Shown here piece by piece: positions 1-5,517 of a stretch of 5,517 nt of DNA. Each line of letters begins with the position of its first letter. Positions within the stretch are counted from its first letter, which is position 1. A model generated the notes under the pieces. The model was not told the origin of the DNA. It saw only the letters and a program-made list of their open reading frames with translations, and did no database searches. The DNA is from an uncultured Selenomonadaceae bacterium (GTDB lineage: Bacteria > Bacillota_C > Negativicutes > Selenomonadales > Selenomonadaceae). Made by a program: the position numbers and the translations under genes. The stretch covers positions 1 through 5,517 of the forward strand of contig CAMIWP010000098.1 of the NCBI GenBank assembly GCA_946402475.1, read 5' to 3'.

Positions 1-664
1 GGAGATGACATTTTTCGTTGAGATAGCCCACCGCAAGGGCCACGGCTTCCCAGGCGCGAGTCGAGAGGGCGCCGATGGACATATCCGAGAAGACCAAGGG
101 ATAGATCCAGTTCACGGGGGGAGTCGTTCCCTTTTTCACCAGTTTCCCTTCAACGACCTCAAAGGGCAGTTCTTTGGAGGACAGCACCCTGCCGAAGGGG
201 GCGCGGATGTCGAAGGTATGGCGGGCGGAGTCCAAGGAGGGATCCGTCATTTGAGAAATGCGCCCCACCACGATATGGTCCAAGGTTCTTCCCGCGCTGA
301 GATTCGTGCGTCCGCCTCGTTTGATGGGACCGTTATCCCGAGATAAAAGGTTCTTTCGCGTATCGGGGTTCCTCACGGGGCGTATGGCATCATTGGGACA
401 GACCTTTTCGCACATGCCGCAGCCCCGGCAGAAGTCCGTAAGACTCGCCACCTGCTTGATGACGGGAACAGCCCGGTGCCGATGGATGGGCTTTGGCTCC
501 CTGCCCTCGGAATGGGTGACGGATCTCCTCTCCACCGCCGCCCGGATGGCCTTGAAGGAGCAGCTGGCCACGCAGCTGCCGCACATGGTGCAGCGCTCCG
601 GGTGATATTCTATCTTCCATGGGAGATCGTTTACCCCCACGTCCTGTGTCCTCACTGCTTCCAT
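1..664 (-). CDS. gltB: Glutamate synthase, ferredoxin-FMN synthase subunit, N-terminal part (3' end outside window)
   Basis: Begins at the ATG at 664 and stays open to the left edge, 221 residues visible. Residues about 20-95 form a two-cluster ferredoxin domain: C25-x2-C28-x2-C31-x3-C35 and C79-x2-C82-x2-C85-x3-C89-P, each fit for a [4Fe-4S] cluster. The 43-residue gap between the motifs is a charged insert. Residues from about 120 on lead into the FMN-binding synthase barrel: RTLDHIVVGRISQM, FDIRAPFGRVLSSKELPFE, then YPLVFSDMSIGALSTRAWEA at 190-209, the counterpart of the GAMSFGALS block of GltB. The protein should use ammonia from the amidotransferase subunit to aminate 2-oxoglutarate, with electrons delivered through the iron-sulfur clusters. 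The iron-sulfur domain fused to the FMN domain is the archaeal-type layout. The GXGXG domain and a reductase would be expected further downstream but are not in view. Confidence 0.9.
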   Translation of the reverse strand, partial: MEAVRTQDVGVNDLPWKIEYHPERCTMCGSCVASCSFKAIRAAVERRSVTHSEGREPKPIHRHRAVPVIKQVASLTDFCRGCGMCEKVCPNDAIRPVRNPDTRKNLLSRDNGPIKRGGRTNLSAGRTLDHIVVGRISQMTDPSLDSARHTFDIRAPFGRVLSSKELPFEVVEGKLVKKGTTPPVNWIYPLVFSDMSIGALSTRAWEAVALAVGYLNEKCHL

Positions 665-1758
665 CTCGTCACCTCCAAGTCGTTCCCGATGACGACCACC
701 TCCCGCTCGTTGGGATAGATGTCCTGCGTCATATCCCGATCCGGCAGGATCTCGTTGATGCCGCAGACCTCGGAAGAAATGGCCACCATGTTCTCATCCC
801 GTCCCACCACCACGGGACGGAGCTTCTTGGAGTCGCAGCAGGTGATCATCCTGGCATCCGGCAGCACGCCGATGACCGTGTTGGGGCCGTTGATCTCCAA
901 GTTCGCCAAGGATTGGCGGATCCCCGTCAGTACCTCCTGATCCTCTCTTTCCCGAATCTCATCGAAGGGCAGGGGCGTGATCACATGCTTGTAATAGCCC
1001 AGGGGCCATTGAAGCTCGTGATGGACATAGTGAAGCGTATTCAGGAAGCACTGGGAGTCCGATTCAAAGCCGATATAGCCCCGATGAAGGGATTTCTGAA
1101 ATTCCTTGTTCTTCGTGTAGAAGGTATTCTCCCCGTTGGCGCAGAGAGTATATCCCTGCAAAAAGAAGGGATGGGCCGCATAGCGCACGATGTCGTAGTT
1201 CGTGTTCTGCCGGCATTGGGCCACGATGGACTTTGCCGCAAGGCACCCGTTGTCCTCCCACAGGCGGAAATAAGTGGCAATATCGCTGGGATCCCCAATC
1301 TCCTTGAGGGTCAGCACATCCGGCCAGAAGGAGTACACAAAGCCCTGTCCGCTGTTCTCCAGGAGTTTCCTGAGGGCAAGGCGCGTGTCCAGGAGGAGAT
1401 CCTCCCGCTGCCGCTCCGTCATCTTGGCGGCATCCTCCGGATAGTCGTAGTTCCGGAAGATGTAATAGGGCATGGCCTTGATGGAAAGACCTTTCTCCTT
1501 CGACGGAATGGGCAGCCACTCCGCCAGCTGCACGAAGTTGTGGGCATCCATGTAGTCCTCCACCAGCTGCGCTCCCTTTTGGGTGCAGGCCAGGGACAGC
1601 AAAGGCTTGTCCTTGTACGGGGAAAAGATCCCGTACAGATCCTGCAATACCATGGCAAAGCCCGAGTTGTCATGGCCCTCCTGCTGCGGCAGCATGAGGC
1701 GAAGGGCCGTCGACGGCTGGATGGGCGTCTTGCTCTTGATCGAACCGATCCTACACAT
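652..1758 (-). CDS. Glutamate synthase-type class II glutamine amidotransferase, stand-alone subunit
   Basis: Hydrolyses glutamine and passes ammonia to the synthase (FMN) subunit. Its 368 residues equal the first domain of bacterial GltB, here a separate protein as in archaeal-type and Thermotoga-like split glutamate synthases. The start fits an N-terminal nucleophile enzyme: the ATG at 1758 is followed at once by Cys2, freed when Met is removed. Other family positions: PQQEGHDNSGFAMV at about 24-37 (class II LxHRGxDxxG region), ESDSQCFLN in the middle of the protein, and near the end GPNTVIGVLPDARM, then DSKKLRPVVVGRDENMVAISSE, matching the RDxxGxRPL...ASE block. The ribosome site AAGGGGAG (1771-1778) is 12 bases from the ATG. 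The 3' end overlaps the next gene by 13 bp, so the amidotransferase and synthase are translationally coupled. A different amidotransferase role is possible, but the neighbour makes glutamate synthase by far the best call. Confidence 0.9.
   Translation of the reverse strand: MCRIGSIKSKTPIQPSTALRLMLPQQEGHDNSGFAMVLQDLYGIFSPYKDKPLLSLACTQKGAQLVEDYMDAHNFVQLAEWLPIPSKEKGLSIKAMPYYIFRNYDYPEDAAKMTERQREDLLLDTRLALRKLLENSGQGFVYSFWPDVLTLKEIGDPSDIATYFRLWEDNGCLAAKSIVAQCRQNTNYDIVRYAAHPFFLQGYTLCANGENTFYTKNKEFQKSLHRGYIGFESDSQCFLNTLHYVHHELQWPLGYYKHVITPLPFDEIREREDQEVLTGIRQSLANLEINGPNTVIGVLPDARMITCCDSKKLRPVVVGRDENMVAISSEVCGINEILPDRDMTQDIYPNEREVVVIGNDLEVTRWKQ
671..676 (-). promoter_or_regulatory. Ribosome binding site of the glutamate synthase FMN subunit gene
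   Basis: GGAGGT lies within the 3' end of the amidotransferase gene, six bases before the ATG at 664. It supports that start over the in-frame methionine further in (codon 27), which would cut into the first iron-sulfur motif. Confidence 0.8.
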
Positions 1759-1790
1759 AGCGTTCTCACTCTCCCCTTGGAACGAATCCC

Positions 1791-2141
1791 TTATAAACCA
1801 ATGACCTCCGTGAAGTAGATCACCGTTACCGTATCCTCCATGAGGATGCGACGCTTGTAGATTTTCTCAAAATCCGCAATGAGCTCTTCCTTGGAACCGA
1901 TCTCCGGATTCTGGCTGTCGAGATCCTTGGAGGTAAGGGTTCCCATGGTCTTTACCCGCACCTTGTCGAGGAAGGCGGTGTAGAGCTTCTGTTTCTGCTC
2001 CCCCCGTTCCCCCGTGGTGATCCACACAATGGAATTTTCCGGGAACTGGCTGCTGACGTCCCCAAGCCGCACCGTGCACCGTTTCGTGCGGGCAATGAGC
2101 ATTTTCTTGTGCTTTTCCTCGCGGAAATTGAGCGCCATCAT
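1791..2141 (-). CDS. Small ASCH-like domain protein, function unknown
   Basis: A 116-residue soluble protein made almost wholly of one ASCH-like fold by motif: an early ALNF strand, a helix, then K20-x-x-T23-x-R25 (ARTKRCTVRLGD), a W-I strand near 40, a LT-x-KDL segment at 69-74, a helix with KEEL at 84-87, and a closing VTVIYF strand at 105-110. Lys20, Thr23 and Glu80 seem to line up with the residues reported as catalytic in E. coli YqfB, an ASCH amidohydrolase of N4-acetylcytidine; that alignment is by eye and from memory. ASCH domains are otherwise thought to bind RNA. It lies 45 bp after the ANTAR gene and 32 bp before the amidotransferase, so it is in the operon. The ATG at 2141 is preferred over the adjacent one at 2138 because the weak ribosome site AGGGAG (2154-2159) is already 12 bases away. 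Function in nitrogen metabolism is not established. Confidence 0.72.
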   Translation of the reverse strand: MMALNFREEKHKKMLIARTKRCTVRLGDVSSQFPENSIVWITTGERGEQKQKLYTAFLDKVRVKTMGTLTSKDLDSQNPEIGSKEELIADFEKIYKRRILMEDTVTVIYFTEVIGL

Positions 2142-2186
2142 GTCGGTGTTTCTCTCCCTTCGCTTTGCTTCTGTTCTTCCTCTGCG

Positions 2187-3212
2187 TCATCGGCCTTTCG
2201 CGGCCTCGAGGACGGCCTCGGCCACTTCCTTTATGGTCATGCGCTTCACCATGGCCTGCCTTTGGATGCGCCGATAGCTTTCCACCTCCGTGAGATGATA
2301 GGTGTCCATGAGAATCCCCTTGGCCCTGTCCAGGAGCTTTCGGGTTTCCAGGGAATCCTTGATGCTCTCCAGTTCATCCTCCAATTCCTGGATCCTCTTC
2401 ATGAGAGCTTCTTGGATCTTGGCGTCCTGTTCCCTCCGTCTCACCTCGGTGATGTCGGAAAGAATCACCACATGCCCCAAGGAATTTCCTCCCTCTGCAA
2501 AATCCAGCCGGGATTCCCGGATAATGCGCTCCCCCGCCTGCAACTCTTTTTCCCAAGGGCGTTTCCTCACCGTGGTCTCCCGGTCAATGCCCTGACGCAG
2601 CTGCTTGTCGAGGAGATGGCGCCCCACCAGGCTCCCCACCCCCAAATTCCGATGAACGTGGAGCACGATCTCGTCCGCAAAGACGATGCGGTGGAATCGG
2701 TCCGCCACGAGGATGCCGTCCTCCGTGGTCAAGCGGCTGAACACGAGGGGATCCAGCTTCCTGCCGTGGCGAAGCACCATCCCCGCCGCATGGAGAAGAT
2801 GGGTGTATTCCTCCATGGGAAGCAGGAGCTTGAAGGAAAGCAATGCCACGGCGATGACCTTGCCGCTTCCGTCTGTCACGGCATAGCTTCTCGAGCCTGA
2901 CCCCTCTCCATCCGCCTCCTGCCATTGGTTCAAATTTTTCCCGCCGCGAAAGGTTTCCCGCACCAACGGCTCCGCCCTCGAACTGATGAGCAGTCCCGGA
3001 GAAACGGGACGCTCCTCCATGGGAATCGTAAAGGAACGCTCCTCCGCTGCGAGAAGATAAAAGCCATCCGCCTTGGCGGGAACATAGAACCTGAGATCGG
3101 CGCGTGCAAGATCCGCCACAAAGGGAAGGCACGGGGCCATCTGTCCCAAGAAGTCGATCTGCATGGGATCCAGAGAAGACTTCTCCCGACAAAGCTCCGC
3201 GAATTCTGACAT
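2187..3212 (-). CDS. ANTAR-domain RNA-binding regulator with histidine-kinase-N-like and PAS-like sensor regions
   Basis: Predicted cytoplasmic sensor and transcription antiterminator of 341 residues. Residues about 5-150 resemble the N-terminal sensor domain of PdtaS-type histidine kinases (LDPMQIDFLGQMAPCLPFVADLARADL, at 14-40). Residues about 155-255 look like a PAS domain, ending in VVILSDITEVRRR, a usual PAS exit. A charged coiled-coil segment at about 256-290 leads into the ANTAR three-helix region at about 275-337, with RAKGILMDTYHLTEVESYRR and the final A-x-x-V helix. There is no phosphotransfer histidine, ATPase domain or receiver domain, so signal sensing and RNA binding sit in one chain. 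ANTAR proteins bind paired hexaloop hairpins in leader RNA and prevent termination; in Clostridia such targets are known near nitrogen metabolism genes. The context (glutamine synthetase, glutamate synthase) supports a nitrogen role, but the ligand is unknown. No transmembrane segment is seen. The domain assignments are from motif memory; ANTAR is the most secure. Confidence 0.88.
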   Translation of the reverse strand: MSEFAELCREKSSLDPMQIDFLGQMAPCLPFVADLARADLRFYVPAKADGFYLLAAEERSFTIPMEERPVSPGLLISSRAEPLVRETFRGGKNLNQWQEADGEGSGSRSYAVTDGSGKVIAVALLSFKLLLPMEEYTHLLHAAGMVLRHGRKLDPLVFSRLTTEDGILVADRFHRIVFADEIVLHVHRNLGVGSLVGRHLLDKQLRQGIDRETTVRKRPWEKELQAGERIIRESRLDFAEGGNSLGHVVILSDITEVRRREQDAKIQEALMKRIQELEDELESIKDSLETRKLLDRAKGILMDTYHLTEVESYRRIQRQAMVKRMTIKEVAEAVLEAAKGR

Positions 3213-3220
3213 GAGTCCTT

Positions 3221-3225
3221 CCTCC
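3221..3225 (-). promoter_or_regulatory. Ribosome binding site of the ANTAR regulator gene
   Basis: GGAGG followed by AAGGACTC and then the ATG at 3212, a spacing of 8 bases. This strong site fixes the start of the regulator gene and supports independent initiation after the promoter just upstream. Confidence 0.8.
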
Positions 3226-3254
3226 CCTCATCCTGTTTCCATCTCACGGTATAG

Positions 3255-3283
3255 ATTATAAGCATGGAATCTATACTTATCAA
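3255..3283 (-). promoter_or_regulatory. Sigma-A promoter for the ANTAR regulator gene
   Basis: Read on the minus strand, TTGATA (3278-3283) and TATAAT (3255-3260) are separated by exactly 17 bases: one mismatch in the -35 box and a perfect -10 box. A likely start is the purine at 3247, giving a leader of about 35 nt before the ATG at 3212. It would drive the regulator, the ASCH-like gene and the glutamate synthase genes as a unit separate from, or in addition to, readthrough from dapL. The promoter overlaps a perfect inverted repeat, which suggests control at initiation. The assignment is from sequence only. Confidence 0.8.
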
Positions 3284-3297
3284 GTATAGATTCCATG
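3263..3297. repeat. Perfect 16-bp inverted repeat (3-base loop), candidate operator
   Basis: Arms CATGGAATCTATACTT (3263-3278) and AAGTATAGATTCCATG (3282-3297) are exact reverse complements around the central ATC. On the minus strand the centre is part of the -35 box and the lower arm fills most of the promoter spacer. The 9-base core GTATAGATT recurs at 3249-3257, running into the -10 box, giving three copies of one half-site. It could bind a dimeric repressor or activator. In a readthrough transcript from dapL it would form a strong hairpin, but it is followed by CUUAUAAUC and not by a run of U, so a classical terminator is unlikely on the minus strand. On the plus strand six T's come only after a further 10 bases (from 3308) and there is no convergent gene to end. 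Confidence 0.75.
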
Positions 3298-3311
3298 TAT
3301 ACAGTATTTTT

Positions 3312-4535
3312 TCAGAAGCAATTGCCGATGCGCTCCATGGCTTCTTTCGTTTGCTCCCGATCTCCAAAGGCCGTCAGGCGGAAGTAGTTCTCCCCGCAAG
3401 GCCCGAACCCCACCCCCGGAGTACCCACGACACGGGCTTCTTTCAGGAGCTTGTCGAAAAATTCCCAGGATGCCATGGGGGTTTTCAGCCAGATGTACGG
3501 GGCATTGATGCCCCCATAGGCTTTCAGGCCCGCCTTTTCCAAACCATCCCGGATCAGGCGGGCATTTCCCATGTAATAGTCGATCATTTCCCTTACCTGT
3601 CGTTGTCCCTCTTCGGTATAGATGGCTGCGGCTCCCCGTTGGACGATGTAGGGAGCACCGTTGAATTTCGTCGTGTGACGGCGGTTCCAAAGTCCGTGCA
3701 GCGAGATCTTTTCTCCCGCCGCTCCCCGTCCTTTCAGGGCCTTGGGAATGACCGTATAACCGCAGCGGGTGCCGGTGAATCCGGCCGTCTTGGAAAAGGA
3801 GCGAAACTCGACGGCAACCTCCTTCGCCCCGGGGATCTCATAGATGGAGCGGGGAACCTCTTCTTCGGTGATATAGGCCGCATAGGCGGCATCAAAGAGA
3901 ATGACTGCCTCCTTCGCCCTTGCATAGCCCACCCAGTTCTCCAGCGCCTTTCTGGAAAGCACCGTGCCCGTGGGATTGTTGGGAGAGCAGAGATAGATCA
4001 TGTCCACCCGATCCTCCGGCGGCTCCGGAGAGAAATCGTTTTCCGCGGTACAGGGAAGATAGGTGACGCCCTCGAAGCGGCCATCTTCCCCCAGGTTCCC
4101 CGTGCGCCCCGCCATGACATTGGTGTCGAGATACACGGGATACACCGGGTCGGCGACGGCCACCCGATTGTCCGTGGAAAAGATCTCCTGGATATTGCCG
4201 CAGTCGCTTTTGGAGCCGTCGCTTACAAAAATTTCATCCGAAGAGAGGTCGATTCCCCGAGCAGTGTAATTGTGCCGAAGGATGGCCTCCCGCAGGAAGG
4301 AATATCCCTGTTCCGGCCCGTAACCGCGAAAACCTTCCCGCGTCCCCATCTCATCCACCGCCCGGTGCATGGCGTCAATGCAGGCTTTCGGCAGAGGGAG
4401 CGTCACGTCCCCAATGCCGAGACATATCACGTCTTTCGAAGGGCATTCTTCCTGAAAAGCTGTCACCCGCCGGGCAATCTCCGAAAAGAGATAGCTGCCT
4501 GGCAACTTCTGGTAATTCTCGTTGATCTTTGCCAT
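3312..4535 (-). CDS. dapL: LL-diaminopimelate aminotransferase (DapL)
   Basis: PLP-dependent class I/II aminotransferase that converts tetrahydrodipicolinate plus glutamate directly to LL-diaminopimelate and 2-oxoglutarate, bypassing the succinyl and acetyl routes to lysine and peptidoglycan. The 407-residue length fits bacterial DapL. The N-terminus ([20 protein letters not shown]) and [10 protein letters not shown] at about 69-78 are DapL hallmarks. Cofactor residues are in place: SPNNPTG at 184-190 (Asn187), Asp215 and Tyr218 in FDAAY, the Schiff-base lysine Lys249 in SFSK, Arg257 in GTRCGY, and the carboxylate-binding Arg386 in YFRLTAFG. No key residue is missing. The ATG at 4535 has GAGG at 4541-4544, five bases upstream, lying directly against the glutamine synthetase stop, so translation is likely coupled to that gene. 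Downstream, no ordinary U-tract terminator follows; instead there is a palindrome and a new promoter. The pairing with glutamine synthetase links glutamate use to cell wall and lysine synthesis (inference). Confidence 0.96.
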   Translation of the reverse strand: MAKINENYQKLPGSYLFSEIARRVTAFQEECPSKDVICLGIGDVTLPLPKACIDAMHRAVDEMGTREGFRGYGPEQGYSFLREAILRHNYTARGIDLSSDEIFVSDGSKSDCGNIQEIFSTDNRVAVADPVYPVYLDTNVMAGRTGNLGEDGRFEGVTYLPCTAENDFSPEPPEDRVDMIYLCSPNNPTGTVLSRKALENWVGYARAKEAVILFDAAYAAYITEEEVPRSIYEIPGAKEVAVEFRSFSKTAGFTGTRCGYTVIPKALKGRGAAGEKISLHGLWNRRHTTKFNGAPYIVQRGAAAIYTEEGQRQVREMIDYYMGNARLIRDGLEKAGLKAYGGINAPYIWLKTPMASWEFFDKLLKEARVVGTPGVGFGPCGENYFRLTAFGDREQTKEAMERIGNCF

Positions 4536-4545
4536 AGCCGCCTCG

Positions 4546-5517
4546 TCATATCATGTTCTTTATATAGGCATCATAGAGGGCCTTCAGTTCCTCCATCTTC
4601 TCGTACATCTCCACCTGCAGGCCGGAAGCCGCAGCGTAGTCCCCCGTCTCCAATGCCTGAATGAGCAAGGTGAACAGGGATTTTTCATCGATGCTGTCCT
4701 TGGCGAGATAGGCCCGGAGAGAGGAGATCTTGTTCCAGTTGTAGGCATCCTGATCCGTGACAAAGGGAGAATCGACTTCCCGCATCTTCCTCACCAGATC
4801 CCGGTTTTCCGGAATGATGCGGCTGATGAGTTCCGTCTTCCAGCGAAGAAGGGCTCCCGCCCGGAAGGCATCGATGATCTGATCCCGCAAAGCACCGCTC
4901 TCCGTGATCACCCTCTTCTTTTCCGGGAAATTCTTGAAATTCTCCATGTTCTCCCAGACCGTGGCCGGAGGCGTTCCGAGCAGGCGATTCCTCTCCTCAT
5001 CCGCATAGTCCTCGAAAACATCCGCCTCGCTCCGATAGGCGCGATCCTTTTCCAGATAGAATCCCTCGGTTCCCGCATCCTTGGAAAGCTCCGCCAGAAG
5101 TTCCTCCGTGGTGCGATGAAGGGCAGCGCGAATACCGTCCAAGAGGGCGGAATAGATGGCGGCCAGCACAAGATACGTGTTGGTGTAGGGATTGCAGGCG
5201 CGAAGCTCAAAACGGGTGGCGTAAGGATTGCCGAGATCCCGGATCAGCCCCGCGAGAATCGTGCGGTTGCGGGAGGGCATCTGAGGCGAGTGCCCCAGGG
5301 AGGTAACGATGCACACCGGCGCCTCAAACCCCGGCTTCAGGCGGTTCAGGGAATCGTTGGTAGCGGAGACAAAGGGATTGATCACCTCGTAGTTCTTCAG
5401 GAGTCCCATGATGGCCCCGTAGCCCACCGCGCTCATGAAATCCTTGGCGGGCTCGTCCGGGGAAAAGAGATTGACCTTACTTCCATCCTTCCGTCGCGCC
5501 GCCATGCCGATATGGGT
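4546..5517 (-). CDS. glnA: Glutamine synthetase, large clostridial type, C-terminal part (5' end outside window)
   Basis: Makes glutamine from glutamate, ammonia and ATP in the cytoplasm. The last 323 residues are visible; the frame is open through the right edge, beginning Thr-His-Ile-Gly, which matches the HTH-like stretch of the GS catalytic domain, so the ATG at 5505 is internal and not the start. Glutamine synthetase motifs follow in the usual order (fragment numbering): KVNLFSP near 14-20, [10 protein letters not shown] near 58-67 (family: RLVPGYEAP), the NRT arginine at 85, and RFELR with [12 protein letters not shown] near 102-120 (family: LRxPDxSxNPYL). After LLDGI a tail of about 195 mostly helical, charged residues follows, with no recognisable NLYDLP adenylylation motif. 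That tail is typical of the long (over 600 residue) GS of Clostridia and unlike the short GlnA of enterobacteria. The stop lies 10 bp before dapL, so the two are probably cotranscribed. Family is certain from the motifs; the exact subclass is inferred. Confidence 0.93.
   Translation of the reverse strand, partial: THIGMAARRKDGSKVNLFSPDEPAKDFMSAVGYGAIMGLLKNYEVINPFVSATNDSLNRLKPGFEAPVCIVTSLGHSPQMPSRNRTILAGLIRDLGNPYATRFELRACNPYTNTYLVLAAIYSALLDGIRAALHRTTEELLAELSKDAGTEGFYLEKDRAYRSEADVFEDYADEERNRLLGTPPATVWENMENFKNFPEKKRVITESGALRDQIIDAFRAGALLRWKTELISRIIPENRDLVRKMREVDSPFVTDQDAYNWNKISSLRAYLAKDSIDEKSLFTLLIQALETGDYAAASGLQVEMYEKMEELKALYDAYIKNMI

Noticed and set aside
619..1818. 399-residue open frame on the plus strand
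   Set aside because: It lies antisense to the amidotransferase gene, has His/Arg/Pro/Gly-rich low-information sequence, no good ribosome site and no family motif. It is a codon-bias shadow.
1867..2190. 107-residue minus-strand frame whose ATGA overlaps the stop of the ANTAR gene
   Set aside because: The ATGA overlap looks like translational coupling, but the protein is Lys/His/Gly-rich without domain features and overlaps the ASCH-like gene in another frame, which carries clear motifs and its own ribosome site.
3249..3277. Plus-strand promoter using TATACT at 3272-3277
   Set aside because: The bases 17 upstream (GTATAG) do not resemble a -35 box and there is no plus-strand gene for it to drive.
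3263..3311. Hairpin as a rho-independent terminator of dapL
   Set aside because: On the minus strand the stem is followed by CUUAUAAUC with no U-tract; the run of A's lies before the stem. On the plus strand six T's come only 10 bases after the stem and no plus-strand gene needs ending.
4008..4030. Short direct repeat CTCCGG-CGG-CTCCGG
   Set aside because: It encodes the Pro/Glu stretch of DapL near residues 168-176 and is explained by codon choice.
3264..4664. 466-residue open frame on the plus strand
   Set aside because: It is antisense to all of dapL, starts inside the palindrome, and shows no recognisable domain, while the minus strand has an intact DapL with all catalytic residues.
1..5517. 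CRISPR array, tRNA, rRNA, insertion sequence or attachment site
   Set aside because: No spaced direct repeats, cloverleaf with CCA end, transposase motif or terminal inverted repeats were seen; the window is almost fully occupied by metabolic and regulatory genes.

Overview
The window looks like chromosomal DNA from an anaerobic Firmicute of the Clostridia type. This rests on strong GGAGG-like ribosome binding sites, a large clostridial-style glutamine synthetase with a long C-terminal tail, the LL-diaminopimelate aminotransferase route to lysine, an ANTAR-type regulator, and a glutamate synthase split into separate genes. GC is roughly 55-60% by eye. The lineage is an inference; no rRNA or other marker gene is present.

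All six genes lie on the minus strand and read from high to low coordinates. The window is almost entirely coding. The order of transcription is: (1) the 3' part of a glutamine synthetase gene, cut by the right edge (4546-5517); (2) dapL, 10 bp downstream (3312-4535); (3) a 99-bp AT-rich intergenic region (3213-3311) holding a near-consensus sigma-A promoter overlapped by a perfect 16-bp inverted repeat; (4) a sensor protein with a histidine-kinase-N-like region, a PAS-like region and a C-terminal ANTAR RNA-binding domain (2187-3212); (5) a small ASCH-like protein (1791-2141); (6) a stand-alone class II glutamine amidotransferase of the glutamate synthase type (652-1758); (7) the start of a glutamate synthase FMN subunit with an N-terminal two-cluster ferredoxin domain, cut by the left edge (1-664).

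Functionally this is a nitrogen assimilation locus. Glutamine synthetase makes glutamine, and the split glutamate synthase returns its amide nitrogen to 2-oxoglutarate to give glutamate. DapL uses glutamate as amino donor for lysine and peptidoglycan precursors. The ANTAR protein is the obvious candidate regulator, acting by antitermination on leader RNA. I found no two-hexaloop ANTAR target in the intergenic gaps here, so its targets are probably outside, for example upstream of the glutamine synthetase. The points most worth a second look are the palindromic promoter between dapL and the regulator gene, the fusion of a PdtaS-like sensor region directly to an ANTAR output, and the ASCH-like protein placed between regulator and enzyme genes.
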